Source: Gyromitra esculenta (taxonomy: Eukaryota; Ascomycota; Pezizomycetes; Pezizales; Discinaceae). Taken from it: a DNA stretch of 64,000 nucleotides. Made by a program: the position numbers and the translations under genes. The notes below the pieces were generated by a model. It did not search any database and was not told the DNA's origin. It saw nothing but the letters and a program-made list of their open reading frames with translations. The stretch covers positions 1,488,001-1,552,000 of the forward strand of contig JBCAML010000001.1 of assembly GCA_038503075.1 (NCBI GenBank), read 5' to 3'. Of the stretch, positions 20,922-33,099 are shown piece by piece; positions within the stretch are counted from its first letter, which is position 1, and each line of letters begins with the position of its first letter.

Positions 20922-23900
20922 TCAGAGGACTGGTATCTAGATGAGGGTGTAGATGTCAGCATGCATACATGCAAAAAGCGCAAAAAAAAGTTATCGCAAA
21001 AAACAACAACCCAATTACAGGCAGACAGACAGGACAAGCCGAACGTACATGATTATCCACGAGGGTTTTAGTGCTCATTTGAGGACGACACGAAATGCCG
21101 TCTGAGTGAATGTAGAGTATTCTTGTGTTTGTTTTGTGTGGTTCAGATACCGATAGAGATGCACCGGCCAGGGAAAGAAAGAAGAAAAATGCGGGGGAAA
21201 AAAGTTTTTAGGAAAGTGGGATGTATGAAAAGTACAAACGAAGAGGATGGTAAAGGCCTATGTATCGGATATGTAATGGGGGCTGTGACCGTGGAATGAA
21301 AAGTGGAAAAGGAGGATAGCAAAAGCGACCAAGAAAGTGATTTTAAAAAAAAGCCCCAGGGGTGCGAGTGCGTGGAGCGCGAAAAGAGAAGGAAAAAAAA
21401 AGGGATCAATGACGAAACTACAAGGCGGGATCGATGATTCACCACGAAAATATCGAAATGCTTTAAGTGAGCATTAGGATCTTTGTCCTCTTCGTATTCA
21501 TCTCAAGAGAAATCCCCCACAGCCGAAGAGAATATTCCGGAGAAGCCTGTGCAATTTATTACGCCCAGACTCAGGCTCTGGCGGATAGCAGTAATCGTTC
21601 TGGTTATCTGGTTTCGAAGATTCCAATCTTAGCCTAACAAAACCCAACTCGAATCTGATAAGCCCCGGAGACAGGCCCCGTGGCTCGTGGACGAAATTCC
21701 CTCCGACCCTCCGAGTTGACCCGCCCACCCTGGTCTCGCCAGCGATTGCTAGCTCGGCCGCCCGGCTCTCGGGATCATAGTCTCTTCCGACTCATCTTTC
21801 CTTCGATCGCCCTGCTCTACTATGTATTGTACTAGCAGTAAAGCCTTCTTCCTTTTCCTATTCTCCCCTCCCTCTGGCCTTCGGATGCACCGAAACAAGT
21901 GAATAGGGATCGCTTGAAGACTTACACCAAGTATCAAGATTTCAACTCAATTGCTGCTCATCGCAGCCACTCCCCGCGATAGCCTTACGCGTCCTTTTCG
22001 TGTTTCATGCCCATGAAGCTGTTGTCTTGGCAGGTGGTGCCTTTTCCCGCCTCGCACGAGAAAAGTCCTTCTCGGCAGCATTTCAAATTCTCCCCACGAC
22101 AGGTAATTTTTTCATAAGCCTACTTATAGCGTTCTAGCCCGCATGGCCCCGCATGGAACGGATTTTTAGCTACTAGCTGCGGTGGTTCCGGTGGAGCTTA
22201 TTTACATTCGCATACAAGGTTCTCGTGATGAAATACACCGATACACTACCTATTCTAGCTTAAGAGTAAAGTCTTGTAGCTGCGGGTATGGTAGCAACAA
22301 GTTCTATAGCCCACAAAAGTGACCTCTTCACTGACTCTAGCGGAGGGAAATTCTTCTATCGACAATGGCTTCTAGAAACATTACTGGTTCCTGTTTCAGC
22401 CATCATCTGTAAAAAGTTCTTTGGTACTGAAATGGCGAGGGGGGGAGATAACCTCACTGCGCGAGTGCCAACTAAAAAAATTCTACCCTCCGGCTGAAAG
22501 ACATACACATTCTTACGCCAGTAAGTTCTTATCCATTGACTTACTACACGAATTAGGATGGTGGATGTCTGCCCGTCACCATCCGTAGAAAGGAACACAT
22601 GACTTTTTGTTTATTATGTTATTGGCAACCTGTTGTTCGAGATATTACTTAAGCTTACATGTATCTTTAGGTTACCATGCCTGACATATATGAACGATGT
22701 GTATAAACAGGCTAATAAACTTCCAATAATACCGCTGGTACAGTAGTGGTTACTGCTGGGGAATGCGGCTTCCCGTTCTTCCATGTTCGGTTAACGAGTG
22801 ATAATCCACGAATTTTCTGAGATTTAGGGTTGAGGCTTAGAGGGGTGGCATATGCATGAAGTGTGAGCAAAAGATACCATGGAGTAAATTTTATCGATAA
22901 GTGCGATCTTGATGCCTCCAGCAACGGGTGGTATCAGTAATTTCCGCTAGAGGTTGGTAGAACACTTTTCTCCTGATTTCTTCCTAATAGGGATGTGATA
23001 GGCCAGGGGGCAGGTGTGTTGATAGTATGCTTCTATTGAAATATTTCAACGAGGATGATCATACTAGAATAGTTATCTCCTCTCTTTCTCTTCTCATCTG
23101 ATAGCCGATTCATCCTTGTCTATGGAAAGAAAACGATTCGAATTCTCTAAGTTTGACTCTTGCTTTATTTACCATTCACAACAAGTATCGTGAGACCGTT
23201 TCATCAAAGTAATTTCCGGGTAACAGCTTTAATTACATTCTACGACCTAGATCGTAGAAACAGCTTTTTGAACCGAAAACCGGGTAAATTTTAGAGATTA
23301 ATTACTCAACACATAACCCCCTGTGCCCCTACTTTCAAGTTGTAATAGTGTAATAAACTAGTGAAAGTGCCTACAACTTCTTTTCCTGATTTTCCTGATT
23401 TCTTTTTTGTGGGATCTTCCTATGAAGTTGTGGTAAAAAGAGCAATCTATAAACCACACCCCCCTCCAAAAAGGCAATAGCTCAGCCAGATGTACTCCAG
23501 ATATATCAAGGCGTAGAAATATTAATCTAGAATCCATTTACTATAATCCCTTGTACTCTACAAGTTTTTTTTATAGGTTAATACTCATTATATATAATCA
23601 CTTAGCTGATATTTTTTCATTATTTTTTCATAAATATTATTACTCACCCGTTATTATCAGAACAGCTATTCTGTATTCTGTCTACTGAATCTAACGACTA
23701 TAAATAGTATATTCGCAAAGTTACATGATTCTTTAACATACTCTACTACATGTATTTTTATTTCTGAAACTGTTGTATAAGTGGTGTGCTTAAGTTTAAT
23801 TTTGGGCCAATTTATGATTATGTAATCATGATACTACGTACAGTATTCAAATATCTCAGAACATGGCAGCCACTATATCCACCATCAATTCTACTTTCTA

Positions 23901-26807
23901 AAATGACTATTTTGGGACCCGACGCCTACCATTGCTTAAATTGATGCTATTCTTGATATATACTTACTATTCTATCTATTCTAAACTTAGCCCACACCCT
24001 GAATTTACACTGAAGGTACTACAATGATGATATGCTGTTTGACTTTTTGCGAAAATCTGCTAACTTTTCGCCAAGACTTTTCTAAACACAATTGCAACAA
24101 TGCCCACAAACAGAACATCTTATTAAATATTTAAATTAGTAAGATGTTTCTAAAGTAAGTTGAGATGGCTATAGAGATTACTCAGATTTTAGAAATACAT
24201 TCTGTGGTGTTTCTGTTGGGTTATTTATTGCCCGAATTCGTACGGTTAACGTTTTTCGTACCGCTTTCGTTACGATCTAGGGGATAGAGGGTTTCAAATA
24301 TGGAGGCCATACTTCCTTCTCAGTATTTAATTCGTATGCTGCAGGAAATACGAAGATCTGGAGAAGATACCTACCCCTACTTCTGCCTGAGGGTACTCAT
24401 TCATCTCGCCCTCGATCACTCACAAGTAGGTTAAAATATGGCTATCGGAACAAGTCACCATATTTTCCTCTATTCCAGGCGACAGCCAGATATTTGAATG
24501 ACGTGCTCCGCTAGTTCAGCCGATTAAAATCTCTTTATAGCACCGCTAAAACAAAGAGTAGTAGGCCGTGCCTTCGAACCACCAAACCGATTGGCGTCAA
24601 ACGGTATACATATACGTATATACATGTAGCTTTTCCTTTGACATTCTCAGTATTTTTCAAATACTCTTTCCAGGTCCGGATAACACGCTATGAATGAACG
24701 CATGCCGAAATATACAAAAGCAATATTATCTATGAATCGGCAAAAATTAATGTCGTGCAGTTAGCTAGATACTCGATTTCGTGTGTAGTTTACATGCATC
24801 TCAAACTTGTTATATATATTTGAACATATAATTTCGGACTCCAGCCGCACAGCTCGCAGGTCACATTCTAGATATAACTGCCCTTAAGTGTTTAAGAAAG
24901 CTGCTCGACTATTTACTCCTTTCGAACTTAATCGCATCCGCGCGTTTACCACACCTTAGCCCCGAAAAAACTCGAAGCTTAATTTACGCCTACATGTACT
25001 CAAACTTACCCCAGCACTGCAGGAACCGGTTCGACAAATCTTAGTACCTTCATGGATCCACGGCAAAAACACAAAATGTTCGGACAGCAAGGGACCGCTA
25101 CGTGCTGGTCGGATCTCTGTGATCACTCTATAGTACGGTGGCATCGTGTAAAACCATGTAGGAGACTAGGATGCTCTAGGCTTTTCGTAGAGTGTCTTGT
25201 TTGCCCTAGGGACAGCGACGGGTATTACCGAATCTGCGAGTTCTGCGTTCTTCATCCATGCGATGATCCGTTCGAGAATGATAGATAGTTTGAGGTCCAA
25301 TGGAGGATTTCTGCCTATGATTTCTGTGGCTTCTCTTCTTGTTCTGGGAGGTTTTTTTCTTTTTTTCTTTTCTTTTTAGGGTTTAAATTTTTGGTATTTT
25401 TACTATGGTTAGGAGTTGTTGGTATTTAGAAGACGGGCTAGTTACGATAACCAAACTACACGGTTCTTTGTCATATTCCTTCCTTCGATTGAGGATGCGT
25501 AAATTACTGTTAGCATGGAAGGAGCAGATGGTAATTTATTAGCTCTCGAGTGATTTTATATGACTTGATTTTGTGTTGGTGTCTAGCCCTCGGTTTCGTG
25601 GTTGCAAATTGAGTTCTAGGATAGATGACCTGTTTTATGCTCGGGTTTAATGTACGATGTTGGGTGCCGTACGTACATTGCGCATTTAGCCCCCTCAAGC
25701 CATACATCCGCACAACTTCTCATCAGAGAGATGATGCTTAGTTGATGTTTGATAGCGAATGTTGGTTCGAGTACTAGGGAAACTAGCTGTAGCGCTCGAA
25801 AATTTGTTGTCTGATCAAGGGGTACCGGTGCCTAGGCAGTTTGCGAAGTCGCCTATGTTATGCGTGAGGAGTGCAGGTAGTTTATATAGAAGACTTATGG
25901 TAGCAACTTAGCTATAGCTATAGATGAACCTGGGTTTTTGTACCGGAGTGGCCCTCTGGGACCCCATAAACTCATCCGTAGCGTAGCCTTTAGCTTTTCC
26001 GTTGGAAACCCAGTATTCACACCGATACCTACAGGTGCAATTTTATTACTCTACAGTAAACCCCAATATCGCGAGGAGGCTGCTGCCTTTGTCCGACTAA
26101 CTCTCCTAGCATGGCACTCAAATTAGAACCGAGTCGTCTACAGTCTTAGTTAAACATCATCGTTAGTCTGTTATATAATATTATTCTATTGATATTCTTT
26201 TTCTAAACGTAATGTTACTAAGATTTAGACTGGACTTGCTACAATGGAACTCAAGGATACCGTTAGTTATAATTGAATATGGGGATAGATAGAGTAAGTC
26301 AAACGAAAAAATAATGCGATGTGCTTAGTGATAAGATCTTCACTGGGTATGCGCTTCTGGGACACTGTAGCGCTGTGTTTAAGTAGGGCTTAGCTAAAGG
26401 GTCCTGCCGCTTTCAAAAGCTACTCTATCGGGAAAAAATTAAAGGAGTTTTGTCTACTACCTAGGACCAGTACCATTGGCGAGATTGCGGTGAGGCAGGA
26501 ACTAAGCCTAATCGTGGGGAGATTCTCCTCACTTGTCTTAAACCTTGTTGATATCTAGTTTAATTCTCGCCTCACCGTAGTCTCGCTATTGCGCAGAATA
26601 CGGTTTCTGGGATGAGGGTTTGTGTCTCTGATTATCCTTAATGTTGAAAGATATGGGGAAGGTTGAGTAGCTAGTTTTGGAAAGGACTTCTCCGTTGTAG
26701 GTATAACCATTAAGCGTCTATGTGCATTTAATACCATCGCTTATGTAAGAACTACATGTAGATATACTGTTTTTAAAAACTCGCAAAGGTCCATAGTTCA
26801 TCGCCGT
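20922..26807. other. 5.9-kb gene-free stretch, AT-rich centre
   Basis: No supported exon. About 20922-22100 is the upstream region of the PPR gene and is of mixed composition. From about 23100 to 24900 the sequence is markedly AT-rich with no frame longer than about 80 codons. TACATGTA occurs near 22658, 23748, 24622, 24992 and 26754. A weak foldback lies at 26478-26587. A 3' end of the minus-strand phosphomannomutase gene is expected just below 26808. Confidence 0.55.
26478..26587. repeat. Imperfect foldback, ~110 bp
   Basis: GCGAGATTGCGGTGAGGC near 26480 and its imperfect reverse complement GCCTCACCGTAGTCTCGC near 26570 form arms of about 28 bp with small indels around a 50-bp centre. It may be a decayed inverted-repeat element. 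It lies just downstream of the phosphomannomutase stop. Confidence 0.4.
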
Positions 26808-27944
26808 TTACAAATCAAATAACTTCTTGAGTTCTTCCATCGTGTCTTCCGGCTTCGTAACGGTGTGTCCTTCTGTCCTTGAGTCTTCATATATCTCATA
26901 ATCGTTCCCGCCCTTATATGTCTTATCACCAAAGAAGTGAATCTTGGTAAAAATACCTTCCTTCTCGAGATGCTGGAGACAATAAGTTTTGTCCCATCCA
27001 CGGGGGAACACGTCGAACGAAATCTGGCCACCGATACTGTATGTTAGACCGTAATCGGCGAAGTTCTCGCGGAGCGCAGCGACGAGATCACGGCGAACGT
27101 GATGAATTTTATCGTAGGCTTCAAAGTCATGCCGTTCTTGGACACTTGAGAAAAGAGGTTAGTATTAGAAATATAAGGTTATCAATGAAAACGGTTAGAA
27201 TAAAAGAAAGGTGAGTATTACGAGGCGTTACGGCCGATGGGAGAGACATTAATCATGCCGTTGCGGAATTCGATAAAAGTTCCACTAAACTTTATTAGAA
27301 AATTCTTATTATCTATTTTCATCCAATAATGGAACCTCGTACCGCTTAATAGGAATATCTAGATCTGCAATGTGATGTAAAATAAAGCTTGAAAGCTTTT
27401 TATACTTCTCCTCGCCTAGCCAGGTGATGAAGTTGTTACTGGGCAGGGCCTCTCCGAGTCTGTAGGCGGTAAGGCCGTTTTCTGCGAAACAGTAATCGAA
27501 CAGATCAATCACTTCGCCCTTGTTAGCTATAGGTCACTTCCTCGCCTTCTCCCGTCCCTTCTGCAGGCTGACTATAGAGTGGCAAGATAGAAGGGAGCGA
27601 AGGTAGGTACCGTTGAGCCCATTAACTCCAATTTGCTCTTGCTGCTTCACCAGATCGCTCCCGCCAACAAAGCCTATGGCAACCTTCTGCCTGAGCTTCT
27701 GCAGCATCGCTAGCATCTCAGGACTGATAGTCTACCCGTCTCCCCTCAAGCATTAGTTTAATTTCCCCCTTCAATTATTTCCGAGATACTCTAATGTCCC
27801 TGAAATGCGGGGAGAAAAAAAGAAAAAAGGGATAGTACGTACCCGCCTGGCAGGTGTCAAAGTGTCGTCAACATCGAACAAGCAAATAGTCCCAGCGATA
27901 GGGCGCTGCGCAAGAGGGGGGAATTGGGATGCTGACACAGACAT
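26808..27944 (-). CDS. SEC53: Phosphomannomutase
   Basis: Interconverts mannose-6-phosphate and mannose-1-phosphate, the step feeding GDP-mannose for N-glycosylation, GPI anchors and wall mannan; cytosolic HAD-superfamily enzyme. Five exons (27944..27843, 27731..27611, 27511..27343, 27284..27222, 27144..26808) give 263 residues, the usual eukaryotic PMM length. Seen: HAD motif DVDDT at 24-28 (nucleophile and general acid Asp), [94 protein letters not shown], and the terminal EELKKLFDL. All catalytic blocks are intact. Two introns end in AAG. Start: the only ATG in phase upstream of the conserved [14 protein letters not shown]. The next gene upstream, also on minus, is a mannosidase, and an inverted-repeat element sits about 170 bp upstream of this start. 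Confidence 0.96.
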
Positions 27945-28117
27945 TCTTTTTTTTTTTTTGAAGATTTCTGATGAATTTGCGGATTAGACTTCTGTAGAAA
28001 AACGTGTTAGAGAGGTGGGTTAAGATGTTGGTTGTGTTGCAGGGGAACGGAAGCTGAACAGGTGAACGAGGAGTAGTGCAAGACCAGGATCTCGCTTGGC
28101 GCTCTAACTCTAATAAA

Positions 28118-28246
28118 GTACTCGCATGACTTTACCAGGAATTCTCACGTGACCTGGCTCGGCTAATCAAAAATTGCTGTCAGTATATGAATTTATGATT
28201 GGTCGAGCTAGGCGACGTGAAAATTCCCGGTAAAGACGCGCAAGTA
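28118..28246. mobile_element. Palindromic MITE in PMM upstream region
   Basis: The left arm, about 28118-28175, contains GTACTCGCATGACTTTACC and AATTCTCACGTGACCTGGCT. The right arm, about 28190-28246, is the imperfect reverse complement. The element is nearly all arm (about 57 bp each), so it would fold into one long hairpin. The left arm carries the perfect palindrome TCACGTGA (28145-28152), which is lost in the right arm. Confidence 0.7.
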
Positions 28247-28660
28247 CGTGCAGTTACTGCTACCCGTACTTTTGGGTCGGAAATCCCCAAGATCGATGGA
28301 GCCCAATTGCTCGTATCGTGGAGATCAACTTATTAGCCTTCTAGTGAAGCCTTCAATCGTGTAACTTGAGAAAGCAGCTTAATTCTCCACATGTGGCAAT
28401 CCCCCACGAGCACAATTTCTGTAGGGTAACTTGCTATTGCATTCTCTAAAATCCCAAACTCGTAATTAAATTATCAAGTTTACATGTTGGTTACTTAGTT
28501 GATATTCTGACTTCCTTAGCATAGCCAACTGCATGTAAGCCTTCAGGTTTAGGATCCGAGATGGCGTACCCTTTATCACTAAACATGTCTAGAGTGCTTG
28601 CGCCCAGCTATGATCCCTGAGATTTTTGAGTTTGTTTAATACTTATTGTGCTTGGACGTA

Positions 28661-28826
28661 CCGTATAAACTCGTGAAATCCAACCTGGTGCTCATGAAGC
28701 GCTATCCTTAAACGCGAAGGTTTTCTGTGGCTAAGATCACAATTCCACACGCAAGCCACGAAAAAACTTGCCGACTTTGTGCCAGTGCTGCACTAGCGCC
28801 AGGTTGAATTTCACGAGTCTATACGG
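28661..28826. mobile_element. MITE, ~166 bp, TA-flanked
   Basis: CCGTATAAACTCGTGAAATC at the left and the reverse complement CCGTATAGACTCGTGAAATT at the right form about 31-bp inverted termini with three or four mismatches, continuing through CAACCTGG. Both ends are flanked by TA (28659-28660 and 28827-28828), fitting a TA target duplication of the Tc1/mariner kind. The interior is non-coding. Confidence 0.8.
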
Positions 28827-29116
28827 TAGTTGATGAGAAGCTCTGGGGGAGAGTAGGAGACTACATGCACATGTAGTTTACTTTCTAGTAGCGGATGGCG
28901 GGGAAGCTGCAGATGCATACTACCTACTAGCCCAGGGTAAAGTAAACAAGGTGTTGACTACGCGCGATAAATTTGGACGATCCATAATCGGATGTACTTT
29001 AAATTTCACATAGAAACCCTCCCAGATTTAAAAAAAACGCCGTTGTGGTATATACAATGCATACCAGTCAGTTCAGTAACTAACAATGTATACCCAGCCC
29101 CTTTATTTACTGCATC

Positions 29117-31105
29117 TCATTTAAATATCAAATGCGGCTTCCTCTGTGCCAGATCTAGTATCGTTTGTGCATATACCGAATTCGCCCATGCAAACCAACT
29201 CCCTAGTTACTGTTAGCCATGTGATTTATTCCGAGTCTCCATACGCAAGGTAGCACTCACTCGTATAATCGGTAACTCTCTCCACGTTAACACTCTCATT
29301 AATTAACCCTAATGGGCTTACCCTCAATACCGCTGCCAGGAGACTTTTAATCTCCTCGTCGTCGTCACTAGTCATAGCTTGGACTAACAAACTGATCGGC
29401 CACGCATGCGTGATCCCGATATGCGGCCCCCCAATTCCTCTAAACTGGCTTCCAGTTAAAAAGTACGGGTTTCCTTCTCTACTCAGCACCATCTTCCGTG
29501 TATTTTTATACACCTCGTCATCAGTCCCTACGAATCCAAGCAGCGGGAGTGCGAGTAACGATGGCAAGTTCGCATCATCCATAATAATATGCGAGCCATA
29601 CCCATCAACCTCAAACGCAAAAACCCTCCCAAAGACGACGTGATTCACGACACCATGTTTCCAGACACCAGCTTCGATTTCTTTTCCAAGGGCGGTAACG
29701 CGAACGGCGAGGTCGGGTTGATTTGCCGCGGTGAGCACTTTCGCAGTGCGCTGAAGTTCAACAGCCATGAAGGCGTTACCGGGAATGAAGAACTGCATGA
29801 TTGTTGCATCATCGCTGGGGCGGAATGAAGATCGGATTAGGCTTGTATTAGCGTTAATTGGGTTGCCGATGCCATCAAGATTTAGGGTTTCCGTTCCGCG
29901 AGTTGTTTGTCGTTGAAAATTATAGATTTGGTTCTGGACAGTCCCGTCGGATGCGAATGTAGAAACTCGTTGCTCATCTATCAGATCCAACACGTTGTTT
30001 AGTGCCTGCAGCCAGCGGGCGCCGACAAAGGAAGCGTCGCCGGTGTGGTTAAAGTATTGATTGCCAAGGGAGAGAAAGGAGGCGAGCGAGTCGATTTCGT
30101 ATTTGCATTCAAATACGACAGTGTTGTCGTATATGGGGTGGACTGTGTCGTCTTGACCATTTGAGGTCCTAATTGCACCCTCAGACGAAAGAAAAATCGT
30201 ATTTCAGGGAGAAAACATACGGAGCAAGACCACTAGCTTTCGGTGGTTGAAATGCATTGCAGTATGGCGATTGTAGGATAAAATCAGCCTGTATGCCTCC
30301 AAGATTTAGAACTCACACTTGCGACCACACCCCCAACCTGTTAGGCAAGACGCACCTGCGTATTGATAGCCCCCAAAATCAAATTCTTCAACGTACTATC
30401 CTTTCCTACAAGTATTTGGTACTGGCTCAACTGATTCGTGCTGTCCCTCAACCACTGCGCATTAATATCCCCGGTAACAATAAAGCTCTGCATATCTTCG
30501 ACCTTATCTGCGTCTAAATGCCACCTCACGGTTGTATCCAGCGTATTCGGGAAACAATTCTCAAACAGCCTTGCTAGGTCTGGGTCCGCCATGCGCGCCG
30601 TCATTTGCGTGATCAGAGCTTCTGCAGCCGGGGATTTGAATAGCCGGCAGCTCTCTACCGGGCGCTGAAAGGGGAGCTGGTACGCTCCCGTGCTGTAGGG
30701 TAGGTGTTTTCGCGTAGAATAATCGGTGTAGTCTGGACATGCTCCTCGGCGGACGTATGATTTTGTCGATGGATTCATCCCACGCTGGTATCCCGATGCA
30801 CTAACATTGCCCGTCCAGAAGATGGCAATTAACAGGAATGCAAGAAGACACAACATGACGAGGGTCAGCGGTGAGGCTAATATCTCGCTATAGAATGATA
30901 CCGGTGCTTGTTCCTTCTTATCGTCGGGCGCGAGCACACGATGGGAGCGGTTGACGGGTGAAGGTGGCCGGTAGGTAGACGACGAAGAAACGGCGTAGGC
31001 GGGGCTTACGGGAGGCTGTTCGTCAATGCCCGCGTCTGGGGGAAGATGGTTGAGTGGGGGGAAGGAAGGCGCGGGCTTCACACGCTGGCTTCGCTGGTGA
31101 ATCAT
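29117..31105 (-). CDS. GH125 exo-alpha-1,6-mannosidase, type II membrane protein
   Basis: Four exons (31105..30356, 30288..30221, 30168..29261, 29202..29117) join in phase to 603 residues. After an 80-residue cytosolic, Pro/Ser-rich tail there is one membrane span (about 79-98, LTLVMLCLLAFLLIAIF). The GH125 domain follows (formerly DUF1237): DINAQWLRDSTNQ (about 213-225), SPYCNAFQPP, YDNTVVFECKYEIDSLA, SSFRPSDDATIMQFFIPGNA, FAFEVDGYGSHIIMDDANLPSLLALPLLG, GGPHIGITHAWP, and the last exon DYTRSWFAWANS. GH125 enzymes remove terminal alpha-1,6-mannose; the anchored fungal forms probably act in the secretory pathway on N-glycans or mannan (inference). The last 28 codons come from exon 4; reading through the exon-3 donor gives a false end at 29226. 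The substrate cannot be told from sequence alone. Confidence 0.92.
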
Positions 31106-32418
31106 TCACAAAGGACGCATGCGTTAGATTGGGGAAGTATTTGTATGTGGCCGAACCAAGACACGAAACTATAGCTACAGCAGTAAGACACCAAGCAACG
31201 GCTCAATGGGACTAAACGAGGTACGCAAAAGACACTGATATAGGCGGAAAACTATCACGAGAGCAACTTTCTGCGAGATGTTGCTGAAGGGGAAGTTGAG
31301 AAAGTCGGATGTCCGGGTCTTGGGCCGAGGGGACGCTGATCTTTGGTGGTTGACCTCGATTTCTCGGGGGAGCTAACTACAACCGGAGCTAACTTGTTCT
31401 CTATACCGTACCGGAAGCTCCGAATATTATATGCGTCTGCTGGTGATTTTATGTTCAAATAACAAAGCACCTAGGATGTAGCTCCTTTTTCGACTGGAAA
31501 AGAAGAAAGAAGAAACAGGAACAGTGGACGAACAACGGTTTATGCGGCAAGGGGCTGTTTGGCTTTCAGTTACGCGTAACCATAGCAGTGCTCCAGAGCA
31601 CTCACAGCAATATTCAAGTTGTCATTTTGGTTGGTCAGTTTACGACAGCAACAACTTTCTACTGGCTCACTTTCACCGATATTCTAGCTATATAAATCAC
31701 AAAGAATCTAGTGAAACAGGAATGTTTGCACAGGAGCTTGGGGAAGGTTTATAACCTCGTGATGCAGATGTTGGCCAGTTGACCTTGCTCATTGAATTCA
31801 GCGGCACTTTACTAAAAAGGGCTACAGGACTCCGACCTAGTGTCGCATTTCTATCATGCAGTCTCAACTAAACCTGTTAGCTATAACGGAAAAGAGGTAT
31901 ATGGGGAACTTCAGACATTCTTCACGAGTACATGCAAGCTTACTGTAACTCCTTCCACGAACAAGGCTTCGCAAGCTCAGCAGGTCCCCAAATGAAGTTG
32001 GGCTTGTTCATAGACATTATTAATTAATTTATTATTTCAAACCACCTTCGCTTTGATTTCGCCAACTCCAGGGGAATGCAAAAAAGAGAAACACCAGCCA
32101 TCGTCGCCTTGAACCAAAGCTGATGAGAAAACAAGAACCCCTAGCCAAACGCAAAGTCCCTTAATCACCATCAAACAACCAACAACTTGGATAACATAGC
32201 AAGCCCTTTACCTCTACCGAACGCCAGCAAGTGCCCCGATATCAGACCCCGTTTCAAAGAAGTTTTTGAACGGGTTGATTATCCAAGCCATAGAAAACTT
32301 TAAGACGGGTGTCGGAATGACCGACGGAAGAGTTGGGTAGTCTTGTAAAATTGTTACGTTCAGTGAACCCCTTTAACACCGGTCACTGGGTCATCAAAAA
32401 TTAAGGAGCAGATATACT

Positions 32419-32551
32419 TGTGCTCTAGCATAAGTAGTACCTGAAAACAAGGGTAAGAATTTGGTTAACTAAATTTTGAAGTGCTGCCGTGGGACGAATT
32501 AAAAAACGTTGTCACCAAAAGGCATTTTTAGGTACTTATGCTAGAGCACGA
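32419..32551. mobile_element. MITE, ~133 bp, GTGCTCTAGCATAAGTA termini
   Basis: GTGCTCTAGCATAAGTA followed by GTACCTGAAAA at the left matches the reverse complement of the right end, GTGCTCTAGCATAAGTACCTA. The arms are about 26 bp with a 3-bp indel. Just outside the right arm, GAGCAC is repeated in tandem (32545-32568), as if the terminus had been amplified. Confidence 0.65.
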
Positions 32552-33099
32552 GCACGAGCACGAGCATGAGATCTCATGATAGATTTGTACCCGTTCTTGG
32601 CCTTATTTTTAGATCGCGTGTTGCATTTGCTGGAGGGTGTGCTGTATCTGCAACTGTTTCCACCGGAGGTTAACAGCAGGAATATTTGCTATTAGTGTAA
32701 GTTCTTATTCCGTAATAATAACTGCGTTAAAAGGATTCTGGAAGTTTGGCTGTACCATTTCTCGAAAGTATGCCGAACCACCCGCAGGGCCACGCTGCCC
32801 CGTGACCGACTTCACTTTTTGACAGAGAGAACGAGCTTTAGTTCTTCTCCCTGTGTAAAATGGGATCTTGTATATATATATATAGACTAGTTGAGGGGAT
32901 ATTGTGCAGTGTGTGAATTTCGTTTCAGGTTTGTACTACTCAGAAACAGACAAAATATATATATATGTCGCGCTTGCGAACTTCCAAAACAAAATAAATT
33001 TCCAGACGATGGGCTCTACAAGGTACGGAAACGCATCATTTTGCACTTTGCCCACACAAATAAAGTGGGAAAGAACACATACTAGTAATGACGCATTTA

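Larger units (their letters stand above)
27945..29116. other. Intergenic region between PMM and GH125 genes, two MITEs
   Basis: Upstream region of the phosphomannomutase gene and 3' flank of the mannosidase gene. Two separate inverted-repeat elements (28118-28246 and 28661-28826) take up about a quarter of it. No exon is seen. Confidence 0.6.

Noticed and set aside
24560..24600. Minus-strand sequence resembling a tRNA B box (GTGGTTCGAAGG)
   Set aside because: No A box at tRNA spacing and no stem pairing.
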